Shown: positions 17,958-27,221, numbered from the stretch's first letter. The stretch: DNA of 41,911 nucleotides from Candidatus Thalassarchaeum sp. (GCA_022451235.1 JAKUOA010000011.1:1-41911), one strand, 5' to 3'. The notes: generated by a model not told the origin, from the sequence alone. Translations and numbers: made by a program.

Positions 17958-18157
17958 TCACATGTCTTTCAAGCCATCTGCATGTGACTGACTTACAAGG
18001 CTAAACTAACCATATTTGGAAATATATCCAAAGTCAAGAAAATAATGGTTTTTGACCATATTTACGTTGATTCAGTACGGAGTGCTGTATGTTTATCTAA
18101 ACGAAGTATTCATGTACGGAATTGTTCCCCTGTACGGACATAGTGTGAGGGGAAGTA
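17958..18157. promoter_or_regulatory. Divergent glyS / helicase intergenic region with short repeats
   Basis: This 200-base gap is the longest in the window. It holds an inverted repeat, TTTGGA (18015-18020) and TCCAAA (18027-18032), around an AT-rich AATATA that could be a TATA element. The 9-mer ACCATATTT occurs at 18009-18017 and 18055-18063. GTACGGA occurs three times on the plus strand (18075-18081, 18114-18120, 18132-18138), the last just before the helicase Shine-Dalgarno site. The pattern suggests regulator binding sites, but no regulator is identifiable. Confidence 0.4.
18147..18152 (+). promoter_or_regulatory. Shine-Dalgarno site of the Lhr-type helicase
   Basis: GAGGGG lies five bases before the ATG at 18158. 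It supports this start for the 1763-residue helicase. Confidence 0.6.
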
Positions 18158-21100
18158 ATGCCGAAAATAGAGTATGTAGAAGATTCTTGGGATACTGAGC
18201 AGTTGCTCGATAGCCTATCTCCTCCCGTACGTAATTGGTTCAAGGATAAATTTCCTGACTTCACAGACCCACAAAAACTAGCTATTCCTAGAATACTTAA
18301 TGGCGAACATTTGCTACTATGTTCACCAACAGGTTCGGGGAAAACGCTGACTGCATTCCTTTCTATTATCGATGATTTAGTTCGTCGTTCGTTAGACGGT
18401 AGTTTAGATAATTCAGTACAGTGCATTTACATCTCACCAATTAAAGCGCTAGCAAATGATATCCAGAAAAATCTGATAGGTCCGCTAACTGAAATTCGTG
18501 AAAAGTATCTTCCTAGCAGGGCAAAGGAAATCAAAGTAGGTCTTCGAACAGGTGATACACCGCAGAAAGAAAGGGAAAGGATGCTAAGGGCACCACCTCA
18601 TATTTTGATTACAACTCCTGAATCACTTGGTTTGGCTCTTGCATCTAAGAGATTCAGGCCGTTGTTAAACGATATGAAGTGGATGGTAATAGACGAGATG
18701 CACTCATTGGTTCCAACCAAGAGGGGCACTCATCTTGCCCTGAGCCTTGCCTTAATGGATAGTGTAATTGATTCGGATGTTCAAAGAATTGGTATATCGG
18801 CAACTATGGAGCCGTTAGAAGCAGTTGCAGAATTTCTTGTAGCTTCAGACTCAAGAGAAAGTGACACCAAGCCTCAGCATGTTGCAATTGCCAAGGTGTC
18901 TGGTGCTCGGAAATTAGATCTGGATATTATTTTGCCAACTCCAAGATTTTCCTCTCTACCAATCAAGGAGGTTCTCGAACATAATGTTGAGAGAATTAAG
19001 GAAATTGTTGAGGCTCATACAACAACACTAGTATTCGTGAACACTAGGCAAATGACGGAGACTGTTGTTCAGAAATTGAAAATCTTGGGAACTGCTGGAG
19101 TTGAAGGGCACCATGGTTCAATGGACAAAGCGATTCGATTGGATGTCGAACAGAGCTTGAAAAATGGGCACCTCCGATGTGTGGTTTCCTCCTCCTCCCT
19201 CGAGATGGGTATTGACATAGGCTCAGTGGATTGTGTTGTGCAAGTCGGTAGTCCTGGTTCAATTGCTACAGCACTGCAAAGAATTGGTCGTGCAGGACAC
19301 CAAGTAGATGGTTTACCGAGAGCGAGATTCCTACCTACTTCACCGCAGGATTTACTTGAACTGGTGGCACTACAAAATGGGATTCTCCGTGGCTCGATGG
19401 ACCTTCTGAAGTTCCCTGAAAATTCACTAGATGTTCTAGCCCAATTTATGATTGGTCTAACGATTATTCAGGAATGGGATATAGACGATGGCTACGAGTT
19501 AGTAACTGCTGCTTGGCCTTATCGAGAGCTGCCCTATGACGACTATATCGAGGTTCTAGATTTGTTGGAGGAAGAAAGACGGGTATGGGTCGATTGGGAA
19601 GACAACCGTTTCGGAAAGCGCGGTTATGCTCAGATGATTTACTACACCAACATTGGTACTATTGCTCCTGATAATAATTACCTTGTTTTTACTTCAGACG
19701 GAACTCTAGTCGGGCAACTTTCTAGCGGCTTCGTTGCTAGTCTAAGAAATGGTGATGTATTTCTTCTGGGTGGTTCAACGTATAGAGTATCTAGTGTTCA
19801 AGGAACTCGTGTAAATGTCACATCAGCAACAGGTTACAGGCCGACAATACCTTCATGGGCGGGTGAGGCTAATTCTCGCACCAACGAACTGAGTTACGAA
19901 GTGTTGGATGTGCTCGAACGAGCCTCGCACATAGTTCGTATGGGTCGAGACGTTCGACCTCTATTGATGGATGTATACGGACTAAACAAACCAATTGCTA
20001 ATGCTCTAGCAAATTACCTTGATGAACACTGTGCAACAACATTCCAAGTTCCTAGTAGGGATCGAATAATTGTTGAACAGGTCGCTGCACCTTTACCAAC
20101 CTATATCGTAACTACTTGCAGAGGCCGTGCCTTCAATCTCGCTTTGGGCTATCTTTTCGCTGGGATTGCAGTGCAAGACAACGTCTTAGTGAACGAGATT
20201 TCCTTCGATGAAAATGGCTTCATGATTAAATTAAGTCATGAAGTTGAGATATCTAAGATTCCTGAGTTATTCAGGAATGACTCAAGTCGAGATGTTCTGC
20301 AAAGATACATGCTTGATTCGCAATTATTTGCTAAGAGGTTCCGAGAAGTATGTAGCCGAAGTATGTTGAATCCTCGTAGAATTGGTGCTGATGAAGTAAG
20401 TCCTAAACAATTCCAAAATAAAGCCGAACAAATCTTACGGGCACATCGGCAAATGGAAGACTCCGTAGTCATCAGAGAAGCGATGAATGAGATAATGAAC
20501 ACAGACTTGGAGATGAAAGAATTAGCAGAATTCATTTCAAGGATGGATAGTGAAAATGTGCGAATTGTTCACCGCAAGGTGAAGATGCCTTCTCCTCTTG
20601 GAATGACTCTCTTCATGTCCTCATTCGAAGATCTGTTGAGTCTTCGAACACGTGCATACCTAATCAAAGACATAGATCCAGAGATTCTCCGTCGACTATT
20701 AGGTGCTCGTTCTCTTGCTACTGATTTAGACCGACAGCGTCTTGCTCAATACTATCAGGACAAGGTCGCAACACCGGATTCCGCAGCAGGCTTACTGAGA
20801 TTAATGGACATGGGAGGCGGATTAGAGAAATCACTGACTCATCCGTTGTATTCTGAGAAATTAAAAAATGTAGAATTCAATCAATTACGAGATTGGGTTT
20901 ACGAGTTGGCTGAGCGTGGTCTGATTACTAAGGTGCGTAATACAGGTCACGAACAAATCGACGACAAATGGTTCTCGGAAAGAATGGCGGGTGTACACGG
21001 AACACTGGGTTGCCTTGCCGTATCAGGTGCGGACGAAATGGATGACCTTCGTTCGCTATATACAGGAGGTCTAACCTTTGAAATGGGTATTGATTTCAAA

Positions 21101-23449
21101 GAAGGTCAACCGGCTAAATGGAAAGAAAATTATCTTTCCGATCCAATGGATTGTCTAAGGTTAAAACTGCTTGATATGCTAGGTTCAGAAGGCCCTCGTA
21201 CACTGGACAAGTTGGCTGACAGATTACCTTTCCCACGAGGTCAGGTTGAATCGGTTTTGCAAGAGCTAGAGATGAGGAATCTCGTATCTATCGGTTTCTT
21301 CACACAGACCGATGACGGTGAGTATATTTTACGAGTCGACGAATATAGGATAACAGGAGGCCAAGTCGACGTAGTTGATTACCGAACACTTCAGACTTTG
21401 ATTCTTCAGAAATCATTTACACAATATGAAGAGCCGGCCGACGCGATTAGAAATCTTATTTTGGTCCAACGAAGAGATGAAATGTTACATCGTGTAAAAG
21501 ATTACAGATTCCGTGATTGGAAAGATATCAAACACGATCCTGAAGTAATCAACGGACGATTATTGCACAATCGTGTAGGGTACACAATGGAAGATCAACT
21601 GCCGTTAGTATTGGGTCTGAGGGGCGACCCTTGGCTTGGTCCCCTAGAAGAAGAACTATTGGAAAAAATTCCGAAGGAAGGTATGAGTCGAATGGAATTA
21701 TTCGATGGCTATCCTAAAGGCAAGGAAAATGCTCATGTTCAAAGATCATTGAAGAGTGCTCTTTCTAATCTGGAAAGACAACTCGTCATCGGAAAGAAAT
21801 ACATCGAATTGGCAAATCGTAAACGGTCCCTCGCTGTATTCCATCGAATTCAAGATAGAGTAAAACCGATGAAATTCGATGAGGCAGTGAAAACACTAAT
21901 CGAGAGAATCGGGCCAGTCAGATTACATACCCTTAGGTTCTTTGTTTCCCGTCCGGTAGAAGAACTGGCCGAAACTCTCAGAGATTTGGAAAATGCAGGT
22001 AAAATTGCAAGAGTAGTGGCCCTGCAGCCTGATCCAACCGACTATTATTCCAGTCATGAAGACGCAGAGACGCTAATCTCCCCAATGGCCGAAGACCGAA
22101 GGATGAGAATCCTATCGCAATCGGATCCATTCTGTTCTAGGTTTATCCAAGAAGTTCGGTTGATGCTGAAGCAAGGATGGTATCATCCAGTATTCAAGGG
22201 AGTTGATCCGGTTGGTCGAATACTAATGTTCGTGGTAAATGATTACCTAGAAATCAAAGATATCAATATCCCACATTCATATCTCGATGAGTTCAAAGGC
22301 ACCTTCGATGAATTACTAGAAAATTATCGTGACAGGTTAATCGATGTCTCGGTCATTCATGCCTTCAACGGAGTCCCAGTGCATGATTGTGATGAAAATG
22401 TACAACAAATCCTTTCCGACCTTGGATTTGAGTCGATGGGAGATGGAGAGAGGTACATCAGAGGTGGTGTAGTTGATCCAATGCCTCGAAAAAAGATTAA
22501 CAGAATTCTCTTCCATCACCATTCATTACATCAAAAGACACGGCATGAAAACGAAACAATTGCGCTCGACCATCTAGATGAATTGCGAGATGATTTCGCA
22601 CTTCGAGGTCGTTGTGAGATGTTCCGTGTCGACCTTAAATCAATGGCAGCAGCTCACCAATTACACCAGGGTACGAATCTGAGAGGTCACTTGGTATGGG
22701 CAAAAATGCCGCACTTCCAAAGATTGTTGACTATCAGAAATGTCCAGGCTCCTGAAGAAGATGAGGACATCTTACAATTCTTCCGAGAACATCACGATCC
22801 TACGATTTACATGGAGCGTCATGCTATGCGTCGTGGAGAGTTCCGCAAACTAATCTCTCCTTTGGTTAGAAGTGGACACCTTGTGCAAGATTATCGAGGA
22901 GGTTTCAAGACTGTTGAGCCAGTTACTTCTTCTGATTTGTGGGAAGTTAAACGGGATTTCTTGCGAGACTTAGTGAAAGATTATCCCGTCATCACTCTAA
23001 AACAGGTGGAGAGGCTAGCTGGCTCTCCTTTCTCTGCTGAAGAAATTTCAGATGTTATGCGTGAATTCGAAGAAGATGACACCCTCATCAAAGGTTTCCT
23101 CGTTGATGATATGCACGATGTTTGTTGGGGGCGCCACGATATGTTAGAAAACTCGGATGTATTAACCAAGACTAGAGACCTTGTGATTCCTCCTTCGGAC
23201 CCATTGATTCACTACTATGGTAGTTTATTGAGAGAGAAGTTTGGCTATGGTTCCGCATATCTTGTATTCCATCGAGAAGAACCTGTAGCTGCATTCAAGG
23301 CAAATACGAGAGCTGGTGTGATTCAGATTACTGATTTCGTAGGTGATTCCGACTTAGAAAAGGAAGCATTGAGAGTAATGAAAGAGTTTGCTTGGGAACA
23401 CGATATGCCGTTGAAAGGAAAGTTATACGAACGACTCAGGAGTCGTTGA
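18158..23449 (+). CDS. lhr: Long Lhr-type superfamily 2 DNA helicase with extended C-terminal half
   Basis: Lhr proteins are ATP-dependent 3'-5' DNA/RNA-DNA helicases linked to repair. The N-terminal part has all SF2 motifs: CSPTGSGKTLTAF (I), ISPIKAL (Ia), TTPESL (Ib), IDEMHSL (II, DEMH), ISATMEP (III), TLVFVNTRQMTE (IV), SSSSLEMGIDIG (V) and QRIGRAGH (VI). A winged-helix segment and a DEAD-associated domain (about residues 600-700, with TCRGRAFNLALGYLFAGIA) follow, completing the Lhr core by about residue 850. About 900 further residues are present. They look like several winged-helix units, and the last 300 residues loosely resemble AlkZ/YcaQ-type modules (PPSDPLIHYYGSLLREKFGY). At 1763 residues it is about twice a core archaeal Lhr and longer than the bacterial Lhr of about 1500. 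Its 3' end overlaps the convergent archaeosortase gene by 27 bases. Confidence 0.92.
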   Translation: MPKIEYVEDSWDTEQLLDSLSPPVRNWFKDKFPDFTDPQKLAIPRILNGEHLLLCSPTGSGKTLTAFLSIIDDLVRRSLDGSLDNSVQCIYISPIKALANDIQKNLIGPLTEIREKYLPSRAKEIKVGLRTGDTPQKERERMLRAPPHILITTPESLGLALASKRFRPLLNDMKWMVIDEMHSLVPTKRGTHLALSLALMDSVIDSDVQRIGISATMEPLEAVAEFLVASDSRESDTKPQHVAIAKVSGARKLDLDIILPTPRFSSLPIKEVLEHNVERIKEIVEAHTTTLVFVNTRQMTETVVQKLKILGTAGVEGHHGSMDKAIRLDVEQSLKNGHLRCVVSSSSLEMGIDIGSVDCVVQVGSPGSIATALQRIGRAGHQVDGLPRARFLPTSPQDLLELVALQNGILRGSMDLLKFPENSLDVLAQFMIGLTIIQEWDIDDGYELVTAAWPYRELPYDDYIEVLDLLEEERRVWVDWEDNRFGKRGYAQMIYYTNIGTIAPDNNYLVFTSDGTLVGQLSSGFVASLRNGDVFLLGGSTYRVSSVQGTRVNVTSATGYRPTIPSWAGEANSRTNELSYEVLDVLERASHIVRMGRDVRPLLMDVYGLNKPIANALANYLDEHCATTFQVPSRDRIIVEQVAAPLPTYIVTTCRGRAFNLALGYLFAGIAVQDNVLVNEISFDENGFMIKLSHEVEISKIPELFRNDSSRDVLQRYMLDSQLFAKRFREVCSRSMLNPRRIGADEVSPKQFQNKAEQILRAHRQMEDSVVIREAMNEIMNTDLEMKELAEFISRMDSENVRIVHRKVKMPSPLGMTLFMSSFEDLLSLRTRAYLIKDIDPEILRRLLGARSLATDLDRQRLAQYYQDKVATPDSAAGLLRLMDMGGGLEKSLTHPLYSEKLKNVEFNQLRDWVYELAERGLITKVRNTGHEQIDDKWFSERMAGVHGTLGCLAVSGADEMDDLRSLYTGGLTFEMGIDFKEGQPAKWKENYLSDPMDCLRLKLLDMLGSEGPRTLDKLADRLPFPRGQVESVLQELEMRNLVSIGFFTQTDDGEYILRVDEYRITGGQVDVVDYRTLQTLILQKSFTQYEEPADAIRNLILVQRRDEMLHRVKDYRFRDWKDIKHDPEVINGRLLHNRVGYTMEDQLPLVLGLRGDPWLGPLEEELLEKIPKEGMSRMELFDGYPKGKENAHVQRSLKSALSNLERQLVIGKKYIELANRKRSLAVFHRIQDRVKPMKFDEAVKTLIERIGPVRLHTLRFFVSRPVEELAETLRDLENAGKIARVVALQPDPTDYYSSHEDAETLISPMAEDRRMRILSQSDPFCSRFIQEVRLMLKQGWYHPVFKGVDPVGRILMFVVNDYLEIKDINIPHSYLDEFKGTFDELLENYRDRLIDVSVIHAFNGVPVHDCDENVQQILSDLGFESMGDGERYIRGGVVDPMPRKKINRILFHHHSLHQKTRHENETIALDHLDELRDDFALRGRCEMFRVDLKSMAAAHQLHQGTNLRGHLVWAKMPHFQRLLTIRNVQAPEEDEDILQFFREHHDPTIYMERHAMRRGEFRKLISPLVRSGHLVQDYRGGFKTVEPVTSSDLWEVKRDFLRDLVKDYPVITLKQVERLAGSPFSAEEISDVMREFEEDDTLIKGFLVDDMHDVCWGRHDMLENSDVLTKTRDLVIPPSDPLIHYYGSLLREKFGYGSAYLVFHREEPVAAFKANTRAGVIQITDFVGDSDLEKEALRVMKEFAWEHDMPLKGKLYERLRSR

Positions 23450-24442
23450 GGAATTCGAAACTCCTCTCAATTGTTTAGGCAACAATTGCATTATGTTACG
23501 GTGAAGTTCTGGAAGCAGATCGAATAGGGCTATTGCCAGTAAGAACATTGCGAAGAGACTAGCCGCCTTTGCTGCATAACTATGGGAGAAATCAAACATA
23601 TCTAAGCCTAAGAACTGCCAATTTCGGTAACTATCGGTTAACCAAACAATACCGGCATTTCTGAAAGTGTTTAGGATGTGTATTGTTGGAATCGAAATCA
23701 ATAACCCTCTCATTCTTCGATTCCAAGGTACGTTTTGGAGCGCTACAATTGCCCCTACAAAAATAATCATTGATTGCAGACCGGAGCAACTTAGGATGAA
23801 TCCAATATTGACTTCTTCACCGGTTGAATGATACATTGGGATAAAGAATCCACCGTCACCCAAAGGCTGAGTAAGGAGCAACATACTTCCATCCCAATCA
23901 CTCAGTGGGATTTCGCCACCATCGTGTAAATCTACCATTACTTCACCCATCGTATAGGAACCTAAGCCCACGAATTCTAACATCCATTCAGCACTGTGCG
24001 CGGTTAACATGACGAAAGCAATGTTGAGGTATGGGATACAGTACACTACGTGATAGGGAATCATTGACCAAGCCACCATGCCACGTAACCAGATTAGGGA
24101 TTGTCTAGTATCTTCTTTTAGGAGGTTAATTCTGCTAATTTCTAGCCAGGCTAGGAAAATACCCCCTGGAAGGGCTCCTGCGGTCATTATGACAAGCAGA
24201 GGGTCACCAATTTTCACGTAATATTCTGATAGCAGGTAGATGAATAGTCCGAGAAAGACCCAACCTGAACCTGCTATTGGTCCTACCCAAGTCTCGTTAG
24301 ATTTAGTAAAAGAGGTAGCCAGAAGCCCCATTCCGAGTATACCAATGAGTAATCTGAGTGACTCATCAGAGGTCCCTATTACCTCCGCAATTGCCGCTAA
24401 AGCGGCCCCTATGGGCTCCTCCATAGAATCGACTCCAGCCAT
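23423..24442 (-). CDS. artA: Archaeosortase (ArtA-like transpeptidase)
   Basis: Archaeosortases are membrane enzymes that cut PGF-CTERM-type tails and hand the protein to a lipid anchor. The protein has 339 residues with about eight hydrophobic helices. The key region SCSGLQSM places a Cys (Cys219) as in the exosortase/archaeosortase signature. ILNTFRNAGIVWL follows with Arg261, then DFSHSYAAKAAS with His287. In the characterised Haloferax ArtA the essential residues are a Cys and two Arg; the Cys and the first Arg are clear here, and the third position needs alignment. An extra-membrane insertion of about 55 residues (HDGGEIPL to STGEE) precedes the Cys helix. It is divergent from gmhA, with 45 bases between starts. 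A matching substrate tail is at the left end of the window. Confidence 0.88.
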   Translation of the reverse strand: MAGVDSMEEPIGAALAAIAEVIGTSDESLRLLIGILGMGLLATSFTKSNETWVGPIAGSGWVFLGLFIYLLSEYYVKIGDPLLVIMTAGALPGGIFLAWLEISRINLLKEDTRQSLIWLRGMVAWSMIPYHVVYCIPYLNIAFVMLTAHSAEWMLEFVGLGSYTMGEVMVDLHDGGEIPLSDWDGSMLLLTQPLGDGGFFIPMYHSTGEEVNIGFILSCSGLQSMIIFVGAIVALQNVPWNRRMRGLLISIPTIHILNTFRNAGIVWLTDSYRNWQFLGLDMFDFSHSYAAKAASLFAMFLLAIALFDLLPELHRNIMQLLPKQLRGVSNSSTTPESFV

Positions 24443-24449
24443 TAACTCG

Positions 24450-24483
24450 TAAATATGATGCCCTCGCCGGTTTGCTTAGGGAG
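24450..24483 (+). promoter_or_regulatory. Candidate TATA element and Shine-Dalgarno site for gmhA
   Basis: TAAATATG (24450-24457) lies about 30 bases before the proposed start, and AGGGAG (24478-24483) lies four bases before ATG 24488. Together they favour 24488 over the in-frame ATG at 24455, which would sit on the promoter. Confidence 0.45.
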
Positions 24484-24487
24484 ACAC

Positions 24488-25057
24488 ATGGGCTTCGATT
24501 TCGAATCATTCGCTGAGGACTATCTCAGTGATTTGCGAAGAACACTCTCTGAGGTCTCTAAATCCCAAATCGAAGCATTATGGGATGAATTGAATGCAGT
24601 TGCTGAAAGAGGCTGTAGTATCCACATGATTGGTAATGGTGGAAGTGCCGCAACTCCTTCGCACAGTGCCGGAGATTGGTCTAAGGAACTAGGTATCCCT
24701 ACAATCTCTCACACAGACAATATTTCCTCATTCACAGCTTGGGCGAATGATACAGATTACGCGAATGTATTCGCTGGACAATTATCCACTTTCGCTAAAT
24801 CTGGTGATCTAGTCATTGCATATTCCGGCTCAGGTAATTCCACCAATGTGCTAAATGGAATTACAGCCGCAAAGAAAGCTGGTTGTAGAACGGCTGCAGT
24901 TACTGGTGATTTCAATGGTGGAGCGGGTGGTAAATTGGCCGGTATGGTTGATGTAGCAATCGTAGTGCCTACGACTTCTATGGAGCGCATTGAGGATATG
25001 CAATTAATCATCAATCACATAGTCAAAGAAGCGACTAAAACAAATCGCAGGCAGTGA
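24488..25057 (+). CDS. gmhA: GmhA-like sedoheptulose-7-phosphate isomerase (SIS domain)
   Basis: GmhA converts sedoheptulose 7-phosphate to D-glycero-heptose 7-phosphate, the first step to nucleotide-activated heptose. The 189 residues match family length. Visible are IHMIGNGGSAATPSHSAGD (phosphate-binding Ser and substrate-contact residues), LVIAYSGSGNSTNVLNGI (second SIS loop), and an acidic/polar C-terminal helix with MQLIINHIVKEA. The start is set at ATG 24488, which has AGGGAG four bases upstream; the frame extends to ATG 24455 without such support. A heptose phosphatase gene follows four bases later, so the two form a pathway pair. The exact sugar cannot be proven from sequence. Confidence 0.88.
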   Translation: MGFDFESFAEDYLSDLRRTLSEVSKSQIEALWDELNAVAERGCSIHMIGNGGSAATPSHSAGDWSKELGIPTISHTDNISSFTAWANDTDYANVFAGQLSTFAKSGDLVIAYSGSGNSTNVLNGITAAKKAGCRTAAVTGDFNGGAGGKLAGMVDVAIVVPTTSMERIEDMQLIINHIVKEATKTNRRQ

Positions 25058-25061
25058 TACA

Positions 25062-25703
25062 ATGCTAGCCCCACACCGCGAGTCTGCGGAATTAACTGAC
25101 CCTCTAGAATTAGTCGAATTACCAGGCGGTCAAAACTGGGATGGTAAGATTGCTTATCTCGACCGCGATGGAGTAATTAATGTCGGGAGTGAAAACTACG
25201 TTAACTCTCCAGCAGAAGTAGAATTGTTACCTAATGCGGGACTAGCAATCGGGAATTTACGAAGAGCAGGATATAGAATCGTAGTGGTAACCAATCAATC
25301 TCCAATCGGCAGAGGCCACTGGGATTCGGATAATCTCGATGATATTCATTCTGAATTAAGGAATAGATTATTGATTGAAGACTCTGATGCTCATCTGGAT
25401 TTGATATTATTTTCACCATATGCTCCTTGGGAAGGTGCATGGGCTAGAAAGCCAAATTCAGGGATGCTTGAGGCGGGTAGACAACTTGTCGAAGCAGCAT
25501 CAAATAATGTTGATTTCACCTCTATGGAACTTCTATTTGATGCCGAATGGGTGGAAAGGCCGGATGAGTCAACCTCATTCATGGTGGGTGATAGAGGAGT
25601 CGATATGGCCGCCGCGGAGAACTTCGGTGTCAGAGGGATTCGTTGTGATCCAAACATCGGTATATCAGGGGTTGTCGATTCGATACTGGGGGGTACCGCG
25701 TGA
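25062..25703 (+). CDS. gmhB: GmhB-like heptose bisphosphate phosphatase (HAD family)
   Basis: GmhB removes the C7 phosphate from heptose 1,7-bisphosphate. The HAD motifs are in order: YLDRDGVIN (motif I, nucleophile and acid Asp), VVTNQSPIGRG (motif II and substrate loop), ARKPNSGML (motif III Lys) and MVGDRGVDM (motif IV Asp). Length (213 residues) is slightly above the bacterial enzyme because of an N-terminal extension of about 25 residues and an insertion near residue 160. The usual Cys-His zinc loop is not apparent: the region reads LILFSPYAPWEGAWARKP. Histidinol-phosphate phosphatase activity is an alternative, but the adjacent GmhA-like gene favours heptose. No heptose kinase or nucleotidyltransferase is nearby. 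Confidence 0.85.
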   Translation: MLAPHRESAELTDPLELVELPGGQNWDGKIAYLDRDGVINVGSENYVNSPAEVELLPNAGLAIGNLRRAGYRIVVVTNQSPIGRGHWDSDNLDDIHSELRNRLLIEDSDAHLDLILFSPYAPWEGAWARKPNSGMLEAGRQLVEAASNNVDFTSMELLFDAEWVERPDESTSFMVGDRGVDMAAAENFGVRGIRCDPNIGISGVVDSILGGTA

Positions 25704-26977
25704 GCGGTACCGATGTGAAAAGGGTCATCCGGATTGGATTGGATGACACAGACCATATCGATTGTGCTTGCACTACCGAACATTTCCAGTGTTTGCTTAC
25801 AAGATTGAATAATTCTATTGTTAGTTTTGAGACTAAAGAAAGAAGGCTTGTGAGACTTTGGCCGTTCGCCCCAAACAGAACTAGGGGTAATGCTGCTCTG
25901 GCAGCAATTTGTTCGGTCAATATTGTCGACCTCAATAATGTAGACTCAATCTGCAGAGAGTTCATGGATGATTTGAATAAAGAAATACAACGGACTTATC
26001 CAGTTACGGGTCAAAAGCCATCTCCTTGCTTGTTAGTAGCTCTAGATGATTATCCAGAATCATGGTATTGGGAAGCAGTAAGGGGAGAGGTGTCGCTTAA
26101 AGTACGCAAAAAGCAAATACCAGATTCAACAAAAATCTACTCAATTGAACATGATCCAAACGGCATAGTGGGTGCTTCTTCCGCCATTGCTTGGAACCCA
26201 AATGAACAGAACACTTGGGAATTAATCGCCTGGAGAAGTGAAGACAAGATCAGCTCGCCAAGAGAAGTATCTTCTCAAGCCATTGAGTCTATGTCGGAGA
26301 ATTTTCCTACTACTTTCGCGAATAGGGATCCGACTACAGGAAGGGGGATGATCATGCCTCGAACTAATTGTCCGGTGCTATATGGCATTAGAGCGGAGTC
26401 ATCTGAAGAATTACAATCTGCACACGAGTTTTTGCAAATTCGAGAAGATGTTGAGAAATGTTATTCCTGGGCTATTCATAGAACAAATCAGATTTCAGAT
26501 GACCATTTGCTAGGTAGTGAAATAGGAGTAGTATCTTCTTTCCCACTGGAAGTTCAAGGAGGTCATTCTTCTGTCAGTGTCTGGACAGGTTCTTCGTCAT
26601 TCACCCTTGTTGCTTTTGCCGAAAGTGGGGAAGTTAATGCGTTATTACGTCGATTAAATCCGGGAGATGAGGTTGAATGGATGGGTTTATTCTCTCCCTC
26701 TTCTGAAGTGCATTTAGAGAGGCTCAGAGTAAATACTTGCTCCCCTAGAGTAGGTAATAGGCCGGAGTGTTGTAACAAGACAATGAGAAGCGCTGGTGTA
26801 GGTCAAGGTCTACGGTGTAAAACATGTGGCAATTCTATTGAAAAGGTGTGGCAAACAAAATTGGAGTCGTTTAATTCACAGTACCAAGGTTGGGTGGAAC
26901 CTAATCCCGCTAACAGAAGGCATTTGGCTAAACCCTTACAAAGAGGTTTACCAACAGCACAGAACAATCAAACCTAA
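25700..26977 (+). CDS. tiaS: tRNA(Ile2) 2-agmatinylcytidine synthetase TiaS
   Basis: TiaS conjugates agmatine to C34 of tRNA-Ile2 with ATP, so that the anticodon reads AUA; it is an archaeal counterpart of bacterial TilS. The 425-residue protein opens with IGLDDTDHIDCACTT, the kinase-like ATP-binding motif of the family. It has FANRDPTTGRGMIMPRTNCP in the middle, an OB-fold region (GDEVEWMGLFSP), and ends with a zinc ribbon (CCNKTMRSAG ... CKTCGN). The GTG start overlaps the gmhB stop by four bases, implying translational coupling with a functionally unrelated gene. Confidence 0.94.
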   Translation: MSGTDVKRVIRIGLDDTDHIDCACTTEHFQCLLTRLNNSIVSFETKERRLVRLWPFAPNRTRGNAALAAICSVNIVDLNNVDSICREFMDDLNKEIQRTYPVTGQKPSPCLLVALDDYPESWYWEAVRGEVSLKVRKKQIPDSTKIYSIEHDPNGIVGASSAIAWNPNEQNTWELIAWRSEDKISSPREVSSQAIESMSENFPTTFANRDPTTGRGMIMPRTNCPVLYGIRAESSEELQSAHEFLQIREDVEKCYSWAIHRTNQISDDHLLGSEIGVVSSFPLEVQGGHSSVSVWTGSSSFTLVAFAESGEVNALLRRLNPGDEVEWMGLFSPSSEVHLERLRVNTCSPRVGNRPECCNKTMRSAGVGQGLRCKTCGNSIEKVWQTKLESFNSQYQGWVEPNPANRRHLAKPLQRGLPTAQNNQT

Positions 26978-26995
26978 GGGTTCCTTCCGAAATAT

Positions 26996-27220
26996 ATGGC
27001 CGATACCCAAACTATTCTAGCAATGATATTATCCATCACTGCTGGATTGATGATTTGGTATATCTTGCGTTTGCGTCAAAACCGACGAATGAATATTTTT
27101 GAAGATTTAGAAGAATATTCTGGTCTGGCTAAAAATCCTGAGGAACTAATGGATCCAGACGACAAAGCACTTGATGAATTAGACCGTTTACTATCAAAAG
27201 AGTTTGAATCCGAAGAATGA
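26996..27220 (+). CDS. Small single-pass membrane protein
   Basis: The protein has 74 residues: an N-terminal hydrophobic helix (ILAMILSITAGLMIWYIL), a basic stop-transfer stretch (RLRQNRRM), then an acidic soluble tail rich in Glu, Asp and Leu (DPDDKALDELDRLLSKEFESEE). I do not recognise the family. The basic flank predicts the tail in the cytoplasm. It starts 19 bases after tiaS and ends one base before the convergent stop of the next gene. The absence of overlap with any better ORF supports it being real. Confidence 0.6.
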   Translation: MADTQTILAMILSITAGLMIWYILRLRQNRRMNIFEDLEEYSGLAKNPEELMDPDDKALDELDRLLSKEFESEE

Positions 27221-27221
27221 T

